NCBI GenBank assembly: GCA_947173945.1
Contig: CAMWGV010000030.1
Coordinates: 1-32,682, forward strand
From: an uncultured Lachnospiraceae bacterium
GTDB taxonomy: Bacteria > Bacillota > Clostridia > Lachnospirales > Lachnospiraceae
Direction of reading: 5' to 3'
Length of the DNA: 32,682 nt
Below the pieces are notes generated by a model that did no database searches, was not told the origin of the DNA, and saw nothing but the letters and a program-made list of their open reading frames with translations. Shown in pieces: positions 1 through 8,330 of this stretch. Positions within the stretch are counted from its first letter, which is position 1, and each line of letters begins with the position of its first letter. The position numbers were made by a program, and so were the translations under genes.

Positions 1-7
1 TAGATAT

Positions 8-14
8 CCTCCTT
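8..14 (-). promoter_or_regulatory. Ribosome binding site of a gene starting just beyond the left edge
   Basis: On the minus strand positions 14-8 read AAGGAGG, a near-perfect Shine-Dalgarno site, with seven bases left before the window ends. A start codon would therefore fall immediately outside the window. The site lies about 50 bases downstream of the small HTH gene at 62-244, so the unseen gene is probably its operon partner. The start codon itself cannot be seen. Confidence 0.55.
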
Positions 15-61
15 AAAATTAACATTTTTAATATTATTTTATATGTATTTTAAATAAATAT

Positions 62-244
62 CTAAACAAGACTTTTAGGGTCAATCTGTAAATAGTGACA
101 CACTTCAAGCATTTCCGTAGCATTAAGCTTACGGTTTCCATTATTCTTTAGTATATTTAAATCTACACCGGTGGCATCAGAAATATTTTCTACAGATAAA
201 GAATTATCCGTTATATAATTAATCAATTGCCTTGTTACATCCAC
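62..244 (-). CDS. Small helix-turn-helix protein (Cro/CI-like), 60 aa
   Basis: A 60-residue protein that begins with GTG four bases after an AGGTGG ribosome site (249-254). The stretch from about residue 14 to 58 has the pattern of a short XRE/Cro HTH: a helix containing SVENISDATG, a second helix NILKNNGNRK, then a helix ending in a typical 'HYLQIDPKSL' segment, which often closes such domains. It is too short to carry a sensor domain. It has its own promoter at 286-314, divergent from the larger HTH gene at 407, and it probably precedes an off-window gene. It could regulate either neighbour. DNA binding is inferred from the fold pattern only. Confidence 0.6.
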   Translation of the reverse strand: MDVTRQLINYITDNSLSVENISDATGVDLNILKNNGNRKLNATEMLEVCHYLQIDPKSLV

Positions 245-285
245 ACAACCACCTCACTTTTCTTGTATTTGAAGACTTGTTATTT

Positions 286-314
286 ATTATATCCTTGTTT
301 TCCGAGAATTTCAA
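286..314 (-). promoter_or_regulatory. Sigma-A-type promoter for the small HTH gene
   Basis: The minus strand carries TTGAAA (314-309), a 17-base spacer, and TATAAT (291-286). The predicted start site near 279 gives a leader of about 35 bases carrying the AGGTGG ribosome site. It is back to back with the plus-strand promoter at 345-374, so both HTH genes could be controlled from one shared region. Confidence 0.65.
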
Positions 315-344
315 CATTTTACCATTCACTTTTGCACTGAAAAC

Positions 345-374
345 TTGACACCATAAAAAAACATTTGTTACTAT
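345..374 (+). promoter_or_regulatory. Sigma-A-type promoter for the XRE regulator gene
   Basis: TTGACA (345-350), an 18-base spacer and TACTAT (369-374) lie about 30 bases before the ribosome site TTAGGAGG of the gene at 407. The -35 box is perfect and the -10 box has 4 of 6 consensus bases. Confidence 0.6.
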
Positions 375-406
375 AGTTTCGATAATTAATTTTAGGAGGC
401 TTTGAA

Positions 407-739
407 ATGAAAAATCCTGCCATTTCCAAAATGCTTAAGCATTACAGAAAACTTAATAAACTTAGTGTGCAGGAAGTTGCAGATTACCTGTATCAAAGCA
501 AAATCGAGGTTGCTACGAAAACAATATATGGTTGGGAAAGTGGACGTACCCAGCCTGATGCTGATATCTTCATGTACCTTTGCTACCTATACAAAATTGA
601 TGATATACTCGGTACGTTTGGTTACTCTACTCCTACAGAAAATTCCCAACAATTTTCTGATGAAGAAAAAGCATTGATAGAAGCATACAGAAATCATCCT
701 GAATTTAAGGAAGCAATTAACAAGCTTCTTGAATTATAA
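407..739 (+). CDS. XRE-family transcriptional regulator, 110 aa
   Basis: The N-terminal half (residues about 7-65) is a clear HTH_3 domain. It has the helix RKLNKLSVQEVADYL, then a recognition region with TIYGWESGRTQPDADIF, the 'W-E-x-G-x-x-x-P' signature of Cro/CI-type repressors, and then a helix ending in YKIDDIL. The C-terminal 45 residues are acidic and helical with no recognisable sensor domain. The ATG follows a strong TTAGGAGG site at a good distance. The gene is expressed divergently from the smaller HTH gene and precedes the helical-bundle gene at 815 by about 75 bases. Its targets are not evident; autoregulation through the shared intergenic region is plausible. Confidence 0.85.
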   Translation: MKNPAISKMLKHYRKLNKLSVQEVADYLYQSKIEVATKTIYGWESGRTQPDADIFMYLCYLYKIDDILGTFGYSTPTENSQQFSDEEKALIEAYRNHPEFKEAINKLLEL

Positions 740-762
740 TAACAATATTATAAACAATTTAT

Positions 763-813
763 TTTTGGACATACTACTTATTAATAATATTTTACAGAAA
801 GGAATGTCCAAAA
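763..813 (+). repeat. 10-bp inverted repeat flanking a ribosome binding site
   Basis: TTTTGGACAT at 763-772 is the exact reverse complement of ATGTCCAAAA at 804-813. The 31-base loop contains the ribosome site AGAAAGGA (796-803) of the gene at 815, and the right arm ends one base before the ATG. As RNA this would put the start region in a stem; as DNA it could be an operator. There is no U-run after it, so it is not a standard terminator. Confidence 0.5.
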
Positions 814-814
814 C

Positions 815-1249
815 ATGTGCAATAATGACACAATAATGCTTCTTCAGGAATGTGACTCAGGCTCAAAAATGGCTGTTTCTTCCATAGATGAGGTTCTGGA
901 TAAGGTTGACAGCAATGAGCTCAGGCAGCTTCTTACAAAAAGCAAGGACCATCATTCCAAGCTTGGAAACGACCTGCACGCAATCCTGAAGGAATATGGT
1001 ATAGACCCCAAAGAACCAAACCCTATGGCAAAAGGTATGTCATGGATTAAAACAAACGTAAAAATAGGTATGAACGATTGCGACTCTACGATAGCCGATT
1101 TAATGACCGAGGGTTGCGATATGGGTATAAAATCTTTAAACAAGTATCTTAACCAGTATAATACGGCTGAAAACAGGGCTAAGGATATCTGCCACAGACT
1201 TATATCCATTGAGGAAGAGCTTGATAAAGATTTGAGAAAGTTTTTGTAG
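815..1249 (+). CDS. Helical-bundle protein of unknown function, 144 aa
   Basis: The protein is almost entirely amphipathic helices: an N-terminal helix with NDTIMLLQECDSGSKMAVSS, a long second helix with ELRQLLTKSKDHHSKLGND, a middle helix around WIKTNVKIGMNDCDSTIADL and a final helix ending in LISIEEELDKDLRKFL. The pattern and length resemble the four-helix, ferritin-like DUF2383-type proteins common in Clostridia, but I see no convincing di-iron EXXH pair, so metal binding is not claimed. It has no signal peptide or membrane segment. The start follows AGAAAGGA, which lies inside an inverted repeat (763-813). A strong hairpin terminator follows the stop. It may be co-transcribed with the XRE gene upstream. 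Confidence 0.7.
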   Translation: MCNNDTIMLLQECDSGSKMAVSSIDEVLDKVDSNELRQLLTKSKDHHSKLGNDLHAILKEYGIDPKEPNPMAKGMSWIKTNVKIGMNDCDSTIADLMTEGCDMGIKSLNKYLNQYNTAENRAKDICHRLISIEEELDKDLRKFL

Positions 1250-1280
1250 AAAGCGAAACAGGGCTATCACATTAAGAAAG

Positions 1281-1330
1281 TAAGCTCCCAGTTATCAGAT
1301 AATTCTGATGACTGGGAGCTTATTTTCTTT
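1281..1330 (+). terminator. Intrinsic terminator after the helical-bundle gene
   Basis: A long hairpin spans 1281-1322. The outer arms are TAAGCTCCCAGT and its exact complement, and an inner six-pair stem (ATCAGA/TCTGAT) closes on a TAAT loop, with one T-G wobble between. TTTTCTTTT follows on the plus strand. The minus-strand side has only a short T-rich tract, so it may also act, more weakly, on the convergent MATE gene that stops at 1353. Confidence 0.85.
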
Positions 1331-1352
1331 TATGATACCCTCTCGCTATTAT

Positions 1353-2708
1353 TCACCCATGTGCTCTTTTAATCCCTCTCCATACTATCAAAAAGCATAT
1401 AACATGTGCCAATGTGGTTATACTCCATGACAGCGGGTATGACAAATACAGCATCCTTGTTGTATGATATTTTTCCTCCGCAAATATTGTAAATATCCAC
1501 ACAAGCCTTAATCCGCATGCGCCTATCATTGACACGATTGTAGGAATAACGGACCTTCCAAGTCCTCTTAATATTCCTACCATTACATCCATCATGCCAC
1601 ACAAAAAATATGGTCCGCAAATATATTTCAATCTGACAAGTCCCGCCTCGATAACAAAGTTCTTAGATGAGTATATCCCCAAAAGCTGACCTCCAAACAG
1701 CACAGTAAGCTGACCTAAAACAAGTCCCGTCACAATAACGCACAGCTGACTTAGTATGGCAATTTTCCATATTCTTTTTATTTTTCCCGCCCCATAATTT
1801 TGGCTTACAAACGATATAGCTGTCTGATGAAATGCATTCATTGCCATATATACAAAGCCCTCAATATTCATGGCGGCTGCATTTCCTGCCATAACAGTTG
1901 CGCCAAAGGAATTTACAGAGGACTGTATGACAACATTTGACAGGGAAAAGACCGTGCCATAAATACCTGACGGTATACCAATATGCAGTATTCTTTTTAA
2001 GGCATGCCCGTAAAATTTTATTTTTCCCAAAAAAAGCTGGTACATTGCCTGTTCCCTGCATAAGCACCTTATTATCAGAAATGCCGAAACACACTGTGAT
2101 ATTATGGTTGCAAGTGCAACTCCTGCCACGTCAAGCTTACAGATGATAACAAAAAACAGGTTAAGGACTACATTTATAACGCCTGCAAACATTAGATAAT
2201 AAAGGGGTCTTTTTGTGTCTCCTACTGCCCTTAATATGGAATTGCAAAAATTATAAAGCATTACAGACACAATTCCCAAAAAATATATTTTCAAATATTT
2301 TGATGCAAGTGGAAATACATCCTCCGGCGTATTCATCCACATAAGTATCTGCTTTGTAAATATTAATCCTATGACCGTGAGTACAAATCCGCTCAAAATA
2401 CTTAACGCAACCGCAGTATGCACTGCCTCATGTACCTTTTTTTCCTCCTTGGCTCCATAGTATTTTGCAACAAGAACATTTGCACCTATGGAAAGACCCA
2501 TGAACAAATTTGTCATAAGGTTGATGATTGGCGTTGTGGAGCCCACAGCCGCCATTGAATTATCCCCGCAAAATCTCCCCACAACAACCACATCGGCAGC
2601 ATTAAACAAAAGCTGCAATATACTGGAACACATAAGCGGAATTGCAAACCGAAGCATTTTAGGCAAAATTGAGCCCTCGCACATATCTATAGCATATGTT
2701 TTTGACAT
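1353..2708 (-). CDS. MATE family multidrug/sodium antiporter, 451 aa
   Basis: An integral membrane protein with about 12 hydrophobic segments and the repeated MATE pattern. The N-terminal region reads PLMCSSILQLLFNAADVVVVGRF, followed by a glycine- and alanine-rich 'GANVLVAKYYGAKEE' loop, and the second half repeats the pattern (AISFVSQNYGAGKIKR). This is the DinF/NorM-like branch that exports cationic drugs or metabolites using H+ or Na+. I chose the ATG at 2708 because AGAGGTGG lies just upstream; the open frame extends a further 36 residues into feoAB but with no ribosome site. It starts 23 bases after feoAB stops, so it is probably the last gene of the kinase-feoAB transcript. The substrate is unknown. 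Confidence 0.9.
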   Translation of the reverse strand: MSKTYAIDMCEGSILPKMLRFAIPLMCSSILQLLFNAADVVVVGRFCGDNSMAAVGSTTPIINLMTNLFMGLSIGANVLVAKYYGAKEEKKVHEAVHTAVALSILSGFVLTVIGLIFTKQILMWMNTPEDVFPLASKYLKIYFLGIVSVMLYNFCNSILRAVGDTKRPLYYLMFAGVINVVLNLFFVIICKLDVAGVALATIISQCVSAFLIIRCLCREQAMYQLFLGKIKFYGHALKRILHIGIPSGIYGTVFSLSNVVIQSSVNSFGATVMAGNAAAMNIEGFVYMAMNAFHQTAISFVSQNYGAGKIKRIWKIAILSQLCVIVTGLVLGQLTVLFGGQLLGIYSSKNFVIEAGLVRLKYICGPYFLCGMMDVMVGILRGLGRSVIPTIVSMIGACGLRLVWIFTIFAEEKYHTTRMLYLSYPLSWSITTLAHVICFLIVWRGIKRAHG

Positions 2709-2731
2709 AAAAACCACCTCTATCCTTGCAT

Positions 2732-5071
2732 CTACAATAACATGCCCACAGAATACACAACAAATGCCGCAAGCCATGCAATTATACACTGCATAAATAC
2801 GACAATAACCGCCCATTTTGCCCCAAGCTCACGCTTTACCGAAGCAATTGCCGCAATACAAGGAGTATACAACAGACAAAATACAAGCAGCGAAGCTGCA
2901 CTTACAGGTGTCAGAACAGTGGCAAGAAGCCCCTGTGACGGAATTAAAACCGATAATGTAGACACCACACTTTCCTTTGCCATAAAGCCGGTAATAAGTG
3001 CCGTTGATATTCTCCAATCGCCAAAACCAAGAGGTGCAAACAAAGGGGCAATAAAGCCTGCAACAACCGCAAGCAGGCTGCTTTGTGAATCTGAAACCAT
3101 ATTGAAATGTATATCAAAGGTCTGAAGGAACCAGATTATGATTGTTGCCATAAATATAACCGTAAATGCCCTATGTAAAAAATCCTTTGCTTTTTCCCAA
3201 AGAAGCCGCATAACATTTTTCACTCCCGGCATACGATAGTTTGGAAGCTCCATAACAAAAGGAACCGGTTCTCCCTTAAACATTGTTCTTCTTAAAATAA
3301 GAGCTGTAAGTATACCAACCAGAATACCGCCAAAATACAAAACAATCATTACAAGCCCGCTATACCCCGGAAAAAAGGCAGCAGCAAAAAAACCGTATAT
3401 CGGAAGCTTGGCTGAACAACTCATAAACGGTGTAAGTAAAATGGTCATTTTACGGTCACGGTCTGATGACAGTGTTCTGCTCGCCATAACTCCCGGCACC
3501 GTGCAGCCAAAGCCGATAAGCATTGGTACAATACTTCTTCCCGACAAACCGATTTTTCTAAGCAGCTTATCCATTACAAAGGCAACTCTTGCCATATAAC
3601 CGCTATCCTCAAGCATGGATAAAAAGAAAAACAATGTAACAATAATAGGCAGAAAGCTCAGTACACTTCCGACCCCGTTAAATATTCCATCTATAATCAA
3701 TGAATGAAGAACAGGATTTACACCTGCATGACGAAATGCCAAATCAACCTGTTCCGTCAATACGTCTATTCCCATGGCAAGCAAATTTTGCAGTCCCGCA
3801 CCTATAACGCTGAATGTAAGCCAAAAAATAACAGCCATAATGCAGACAAATGCAGGTATGGCGGTATATTTTCCTGTGAGAACCTTATCTATCGCCCTGC
3901 TTCTTGCATGCTCCTTGCTCTCCTTTGCACGGACAACCGTCTCATCGCTGATTGAGCGTATAAACCGGAATCTCATGTCCGCAATAGCAGCTGAACGGTC
4001 AAGCCCACGCTCCTTCTCCATCTGAATAATAATATGCTCAAGCATATCTTTCTCATTGTCATCAAGAATCAGCCTGTCTATAACTCTCTTGTCTCCCTCT
4101 GCCACCTTTGAAGCAGCAAACCTTAATGGAATTCCTGCGCTCTCTGCATGATCCTCAATCAGATGCATAATTGCATGTATACATCTGTGTACCGCACTGC
4201 CGTCATCATCAGAATTACAAAAATCTACTCTTTTCGGACACTCCTGATACTTTGCAACATGCATTGCATGCTCTATAAGCTCATCAATACCTTCATTTTT
4301 GGCAGCCGATATAGGAACGACCGGTATACCAAGCAGTTCCTCCATCTCATTAATATAGATAGACCCGCCATTTTCCCTTACCTCATCCATCATATTAAGG
4401 GCAAGCACCATTGGTATGTTAAGCTCCATAAGTTGCATCGTAAGATACAGATTTCTCTCTATATTTGATGCATCAACTATATTTATTATGCCTTTCGGCT
4501 TCTGGGTCAATATATATGACCTTGTAACCAACTCCTCATTGCTGTACGGAGACATTGAATATATTCCCGGCAAATCGGTTATTTCTGTATTATCGTACCC
4601 CTTTATTGTTCCTGACTTTTTATCAACCGTAACTCCCGGAAAATTTCCAACATGCTGATTAGAACCTGTAAGCCTGTTAAACAATGTTGTTTTTCCACAG
4701 TTTTGGTTTCCTGCAAGGGCAAATGTAATCAGCTCATTCTCCGGCAGCGGATTTTCATCTGCCTTCACATGATACTTTCCACCCTCACCAAGACCCGGAT
4801 GGGGAATACTGCCTGCCTTTCTTTTTGGCTGGTATTCATCCTTCAAATCAATTTCTTGTATTTCAATTTTTTTAGCATCATCAAGTCTTAATGTGAGCTC
4901 ATATCCATGAATTAAAAGCTCAATCGGATCTCCCATAGGCGCAAATTTAACAAGCGTAAGCTGTGCTTCGGGAATAAGCCCCATATCAAGAAAATGCTGT
5001 CTTAAGGCACCTTCTCCTCCTACAGAAATAACAGATGCTGATTTTCCTATGCCTAATTCGTCTAATGTCAT
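2732..5071 (-). CDS. feoB: Ferrous iron transporter, FeoA-FeoB fusion, 779 aa
   Basis: Imports Fe2+ across the cytoplasmic membrane. Residues 1-75 form an SH3-like FeoA domain (TLDELGIGKSASVISVGGEG...RQHFLDMGLIP). A linker of about 40 residues leads to the FeoB GTPase: G1 GNQNCGKTT at 121-129, the HVGNFPGVTVD switch at 140-150, G3 DLPG at 166-169 and G4 NMMD at 226-229. A guanine-dissociation-inhibitor helical region follows, then the membrane core with two Gate motifs (for example GFGCTVPGVMASR) and the C-terminal FeoB region. FeoA is normally a separate 75-80 aa protein, so this is a natural fusion. The gene lies 35 bases after the hybrid kinase and 23 before the MATE gene, with GTGAGG as ribosome site. 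No convincing Fur box is visible in the short gap. Confidence 0.95.
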   Translation of the reverse strand: MTLDELGIGKSASVISVGGEGALRQHFLDMGLIPEAQLTLVKFAPMGDPIELLIHGYELTLRLDDAKKIEIQEIDLKDEYQPKRKAGSIPHPGLGEGGKYHVKADENPLPENELITFALAGNQNCGKTTLFNRLTGSNQHVGNFPGVTVDKKSGTIKGYDNTEITDLPGIYSMSPYSNEELVTRSYILTQKPKGIINIVDASNIERNLYLTMQLMELNIPMVLALNMMDEVRENGGSIYINEMEELLGIPVVPISAAKNEGIDELIEHAMHVAKYQECPKRVDFCNSDDDGSAVHRCIHAIMHLIEDHAESAGIPLRFAASKVAEGDKRVIDRLILDDNEKDMLEHIIIQMEKERGLDRSAAIADMRFRFIRSISDETVVRAKESKEHARSRAIDKVLTGKYTAIPAFVCIMAVIFWLTFSVIGAGLQNLLAMGIDVLTEQVDLAFRHAGVNPVLHSLIIDGIFNGVGSVLSFLPIIVTLFFFLSMLEDSGYMARVAFVMDKLLRKIGLSGRSIVPMLIGFGCTVPGVMASRTLSSDRDRKMTILLTPFMSCSAKLPIYGFFAAAFFPGYSGLVMIVLYFGGILVGILTALILRRTMFKGEPVPFVMELPNYRMPGVKNVMRLLWEKAKDFLHRAFTVIFMATIIIWFLQTFDIHFNMVSDSQSSLLAVVAGFIAPLFAPLGFGDWRISTALITGFMAKESVVSTLSVLIPSQGLLATVLTPVSAASLLVFCLLYTPCIAAIASVKRELGAKWAVIVVFMQCIIAWLAAFVVYSVGMLL

Positions 5072-5106
5072 AATCCCTCACCATTAATTAATCCATTGTA
5101 AATTAC

Positions 5107-7632
5107 TTAAGAAATCCATTTCTGCAATGTAAGCATAAGCTGTATAGCATCAATCGGCTTTGCAACATGGTCATTCATGCCTGCATCCTTACATCTTTTC
5201 ACGTCATCATCAAATGCATTCGCAGTCATTGCAATAATAGGTATTTCTTTTTTTCGATCAATACTGCGTATTTTTTCCGTAGCTTCAAGTCCGTCCATAA
5301 CAGGCATCATAATATCCATAAGTATTACATCAAAGTCTTCCGGTGCATTTGAATACTTGGAAACTGCTACCTGCCCATTTTCTGCTGTCGTTATTTTTGC
5401 ACCCTTTTCCTCAAGCATATATCTTGCAATCTCAAGGTTAATTTCATTATCCTCAACAAGGAGTATACGGCTGCCGCTGATATCCACCTCACCGCCGATT
5501 TCGTCCTCAATTTTCTCTGCAGAATTCTCTGGAGAATCATCTATTTTCAAAGGCAGAGTAAGCGTAAATTTTGTTCCCACATCCTGTCTGCTCTCCACAT
5601 GTATTTCACCACCGATTTTATCAACCAGTTTTTTTACAATTGCCATTCCAAGACCGGTTCCCTGAAATGTAGTTCTTGCCGACTGTTCTTCCTGAGTAAA
5701 TGCCTCAAAAATATGCTTCAGAAACTCAGCACTCATTCCAATTCCCGTATCTCTTATAATAATTCTTAAATTTACAAAATCATCCTGAACACCCAGTTCC
5801 TCCATACTGAGAAAAACCTCTCCGCTTGGCTTATTGTATTTTACACAATTGCTCATAATGTTCAGAAGAATATGTCTTATATGAAGCGGACTTCCTATAA
5901 GACGTGGATATTTTAACTCTTTCGGGATATCTGTATGTACGGAAATATTGTTGCTGTTTGCCTGTCCCTGCTCTATCTGACAGCATGAATCGATAAGTTC
6001 CTTTACATCAAATGTCTCTTCAGTAAGCACAATATCCCCACTTTCCAGCTTGCTCATATCCAGTACATCATTCACAAGTGAAAGCAGATAATTAGCCGAA
6101 ATATCTATCTTGTTTAGAGCATCATCGATTCTTTCATCATCATTCCTATTGTTCTTGATAATATCCAGCATACCCATAATTCCGTTAATCGGTGTTCGTA
6201 TGTCATGGCTCATTCTTGAAAGGAAATCACTTTTCGCAGCATTTGCCTTCTCTGCATCCTCCACTGCCATTCGGAGCATTTTTTCCTTTTCCAGTTCTCC
6301 AAGAACCTCATCATTTATATTTTGAGACGTTAATGTAACATTTGTAATATGCCCATCCTCTGCCCTGTGCTCAACAATAAAGTTATAACGACACCAGCCT
6401 CTCACGGTACATTCAAATTTTTTGCTTATAATCTGTGTGTCAGCGAGACGCTCACGCAGTGTATCAATACAAAGAAACTCCTTCATCTCATTTTTGTACT
6501 CGTAAGCAACATATTTATCAATTATAATGTTCATTAAAACATCTATTTTACCCTCTTCCGGAATAACGATTTCAGGGTTGCTGTAATTGACAATCTGCTC
6601 GTATCGATTGTAATCTAAATTGAGTGAATAAATGGCCGAATAAAAGCTTCCAAGTGCATTTGTAATCTCCGTTTGCTTTTGGAGTGATACATTTGCAGAA
6701 GCGGCAAGCCTTGTAGCCTTATCGATATCCCGTTGTCTTCTTATGTCATCCTCTATATCCAGTATGGACCAAACTACCATCTGCTTTTCATGCGTATATT
6801 CAGCACTTGGCACAATCTCCATTTTAACCCACCGGAACTCTCCGTTTACGAGTCTTCTGTATCGGCAAAGCAGAGATTTTTCCCCTGCCTTAAACAGACT
6901 TTTTAGTCTATCCACATTGCAAAATTCAAGATATAAATCCACATCATCCTCGTGAATGTTTCCTGCCTTTGCATAATTTTTTGTCCACTCTGATATTTTA
7001 ATATTCTTTTTATTGTTCTTTCTCTTGTTACTTTTTGTTCTTCTTTTTTTATTATTCCATATTATGTCTGCCCTTGCCTCCACAAAGCTCTCATCCGTAA
7101 GATTTACCTTAAGTACCTTTAAATACATTTTGGTGAGGGCAAGAAGTGTATCAGCTAAATCGATTGACTGCCTTTTCATCGTTTTCTCTTTTTGGTACAC
7201 ATCATCAATATTACGGAGTGTAGCTATCCATATGGGCTCTTTTGATGCATCAAATGTATCAATTTTAAATTCACTGACCCATATAGGCGAGCCAGCCTTT
7301 GACCTCACCCTGTATCGTTTAGGGGTTTTACCATTCAAAAAAGAATTACTGTCAAATAATTTTCTGTCATCATCATATACAAGATTTATAAACTTACCGT
7401 CCGTAGCAGACATAAACTCATCAAAATTTTCATACCCCAGACAATATAGCAAATAATCACACACAAAAACAAATGTCATGCCCTCGTCATAGCAGCCTCC
7501 GGCTATGCCTACGGCAACATTCTCTTTCAGTGCCTTATCAATAGCATCCTGAGCGATATCTCCTATTTTCCGGCTATCTTCGGTATAGTTAATTTTGTCT
7601 GTATAAATCTTTTGAATATTCATGACAGTCAC
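5107..7632 (-). CDS. Soluble PAS-type hybrid histidine kinase/response regulator, 841 aa
   Basis: The N-terminal region (about 40-300) holds two PAS-like sensor segments; 'RYRRLVNGEFRWVKMEI' and the 'WSILDIEDDI' strand are typical PAS/PAC endings. A third PAS-like region lies at about 325-440. A coiled coil leads to HisKA with SRMSHDIRTP (phospho-His 476), HATPase_c with N-box NIMSNCVKYN, DTGIGM (628-633) and GTGLGMAI. A receiver domain follows from 721 with VEDNEIN and phospho-Asp 773 in LMDIMMPVMDG. There is no membrane segment, so it senses a cytoplasmic signal. A very basic lysine/arginine/asparagine stretch at 194-211 is odd and may be a linker or nucleic-acid contact. No DNA-binding output or Hpt partner lies in the window. 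A GTG at 7632 is favoured by AAAAGGA at the right distance; an ATG at 7623 is the alternative. Co-transcription with feoAB suggests, but does not prove, an iron or redox link. Confidence 0.9.
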   Translation of the reverse strand: MTVMNIQKIYTDKINYTEDSRKIGDIAQDAIDKALKENVAVGIAGGCYDEGMTFVFVCDYLLYCLGYENFDEFMSATDGKFINLVYDDDRKLFDSNSFLNGKTPKRYRVRSKAGSPIWVSEFKIDTFDASKEPIWIATLRNIDDVYQKEKTMKRQSIDLADTLLALTKMYLKVLKVNLTDESFVEARADIIWNNKKRRTKSNKRKNNKKNIKISEWTKNYAKAGNIHEDDVDLYLEFCNVDRLKSLFKAGEKSLLCRYRRLVNGEFRWVKMEIVPSAEYTHEKQMVVWSILDIEDDIRRQRDIDKATRLAASANVSLQKQTEITNALGSFYSAIYSLNLDYNRYEQIVNYSNPEIVIPEEGKIDVLMNIIIDKYVAYEYKNEMKEFLCIDTLRERLADTQIISKKFECTVRGWCRYNFIVEHRAEDGHITNVTLTSQNINDEVLGELEKEKMLRMAVEDAEKANAAKSDFLSRMSHDIRTPINGIMGMLDIIKNNRNDDERIDDALNKIDISANYLLSLVNDVLDMSKLESGDIVLTEETFDVKELIDSCCQIEQGQANSNNISVHTDIPKELKYPRLIGSPLHIRHILLNIMSNCVKYNKPSGEVFLSMEELGVQDDFVNLRIIIRDTGIGMSAEFLKHIFEAFTQEEQSARTTFQGTGLGMAIVKKLVDKIGGEIHVESRQDVGTKFTLTLPLKIDDSPENSAEKIEDEIGGEVDISGSRILLVEDNEINLEIARYMLEEKGAKITTAENGQVAVSKYSNAPEDFDVILMDIMMPVMDGLEATEKIRSIDRKKEIPIIAMTANAFDDDVKRCKDAGMNDHVAKPIDAIQLMLTLQKWIS

Positions 7633-7671
7633 ACGTTATCCTTTTCTTTTTACTATATTACCTGAATCTTT

Positions 7672-7700
7672 ATTTTATCACTTTTTACGACTCTTAGCAA
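7672..7700 (-). promoter_or_regulatory. Probable promoter of the kinase-feoAB-MATE transcript
   Basis: On the minus strand TTGCTA (7700-7695) is separated by 17 bases from TAAAAT (7677-7672). It lies about 40 bases before the kinase start and is the best sigma-A-like match in the gap after the gene ending at 7734. Confidence 0.45.
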
Positions 7701-7733
7701 ACCAACATCTCCGAATTTCGAAATCCACCATAT

Positions 7734-8330
7734 TTACCACAAACGAAGATTGTAAAACCCATCAAGAACGTCTGCATCCGCCCGTTTTTCTATGTATTCA
7801 TAATCCATAAATTCCGTGTATTTCATGCCAGGCTCCATATCATTCAGCTTTTTCTTCAATTCGGCAACCTCCTTCATTTTTCTGCTGCAATACCGTTTCT
7901 CTTCTTGAATTGTAAAAATATTATATTTTTGGATATAGCGTATCATAAACCTTTTTTCATGTTGGACCCAATAAGTAAAAATGGCAGCACCCATATTTTT
8001 TCCTGTTTTAATCAGTGCAATAAATAAAACAACCACAGCTACCCATATTTCCCATGCCATACCCAGAATACTGCCTCCCGGTGCACTTAACAAAATCGCA
8101 AGAAAACCATCAACTACTGCAACTCCCAAAAACAAAAAGATAGCCCAATACATATCAGATTTACACTTTTCCAGCCTTTTATCTATGCCATCATGCTGTT
8201 CCCGATATAGCAAACCGATATAATCCAGCTTATCCATAAGCTCAGTTTTTACAGCCTCATGCTGTCTTTGCTGCTCTTCTTTTGTTTCAGTTAAAGAGAC
8301 CTCATTTTCCACTTCATTTTTTAATTTCAT
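7734..8330 (-). CDS. Membrane protein of unknown function with coiled-coil ends, 198 aa
   Basis: I do not recognise a family. The first 60 residues are charged and helical (KEEQQRQHEAVKTELMDKLD) and look like a coiled coil. Two adjacent hydrophobic segments follow: one with YWAIFLFLGVAVVDGFLAIL, one with WEIWVAVVVLFIALI. The remaining 80 residues are again charged and helical (RKMKEVAELKKKLNDME). The product may be a two-span anchor with both ends in the cytoplasm. The start at 8330 overlaps the end of the MATE gene by 17 bases, which suggests translational coupling; an in-frame ATG at 8369 would add 13 residues. It is the last gene of the glucosidase-MATE group, so a role linked to the exporter is possible but unproven. 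Confidence 0.75.
   Translation of the reverse strand: MKLKNEVENEVSLTETKEEQQRQHEAVKTELMDKLDYIGLLYREQHDGIDKRLEKCKSDMYWAIFLFLGVAVVDGFLAILLSAPGGSILGMAWEIWVAVVVLFIALIKTGKNMGAAIFTYWVQHEKRFMIRYIQKYNIFTIQEEKRYCSRKMKEVAELKKKLNDMEPGMKYTEFMDYEYIEKRADADVLDGFYNLRLW

Noticed and set aside
5177-5665. 162-aa plus-strand open frame opposite the receiver domain of the hybrid kinase
   Set aside because: The composition is serine- and isoleucine-rich, as expected from the complement of a coding strand. It has no ribosome site and the opposite frame has firm domain motifs.
7705-7726. GAATTTCGAAAT-type palindrome after the small membrane protein as a terminator
   Set aside because: The arms are short and AT-rich and there is no T-run on the minus strand.
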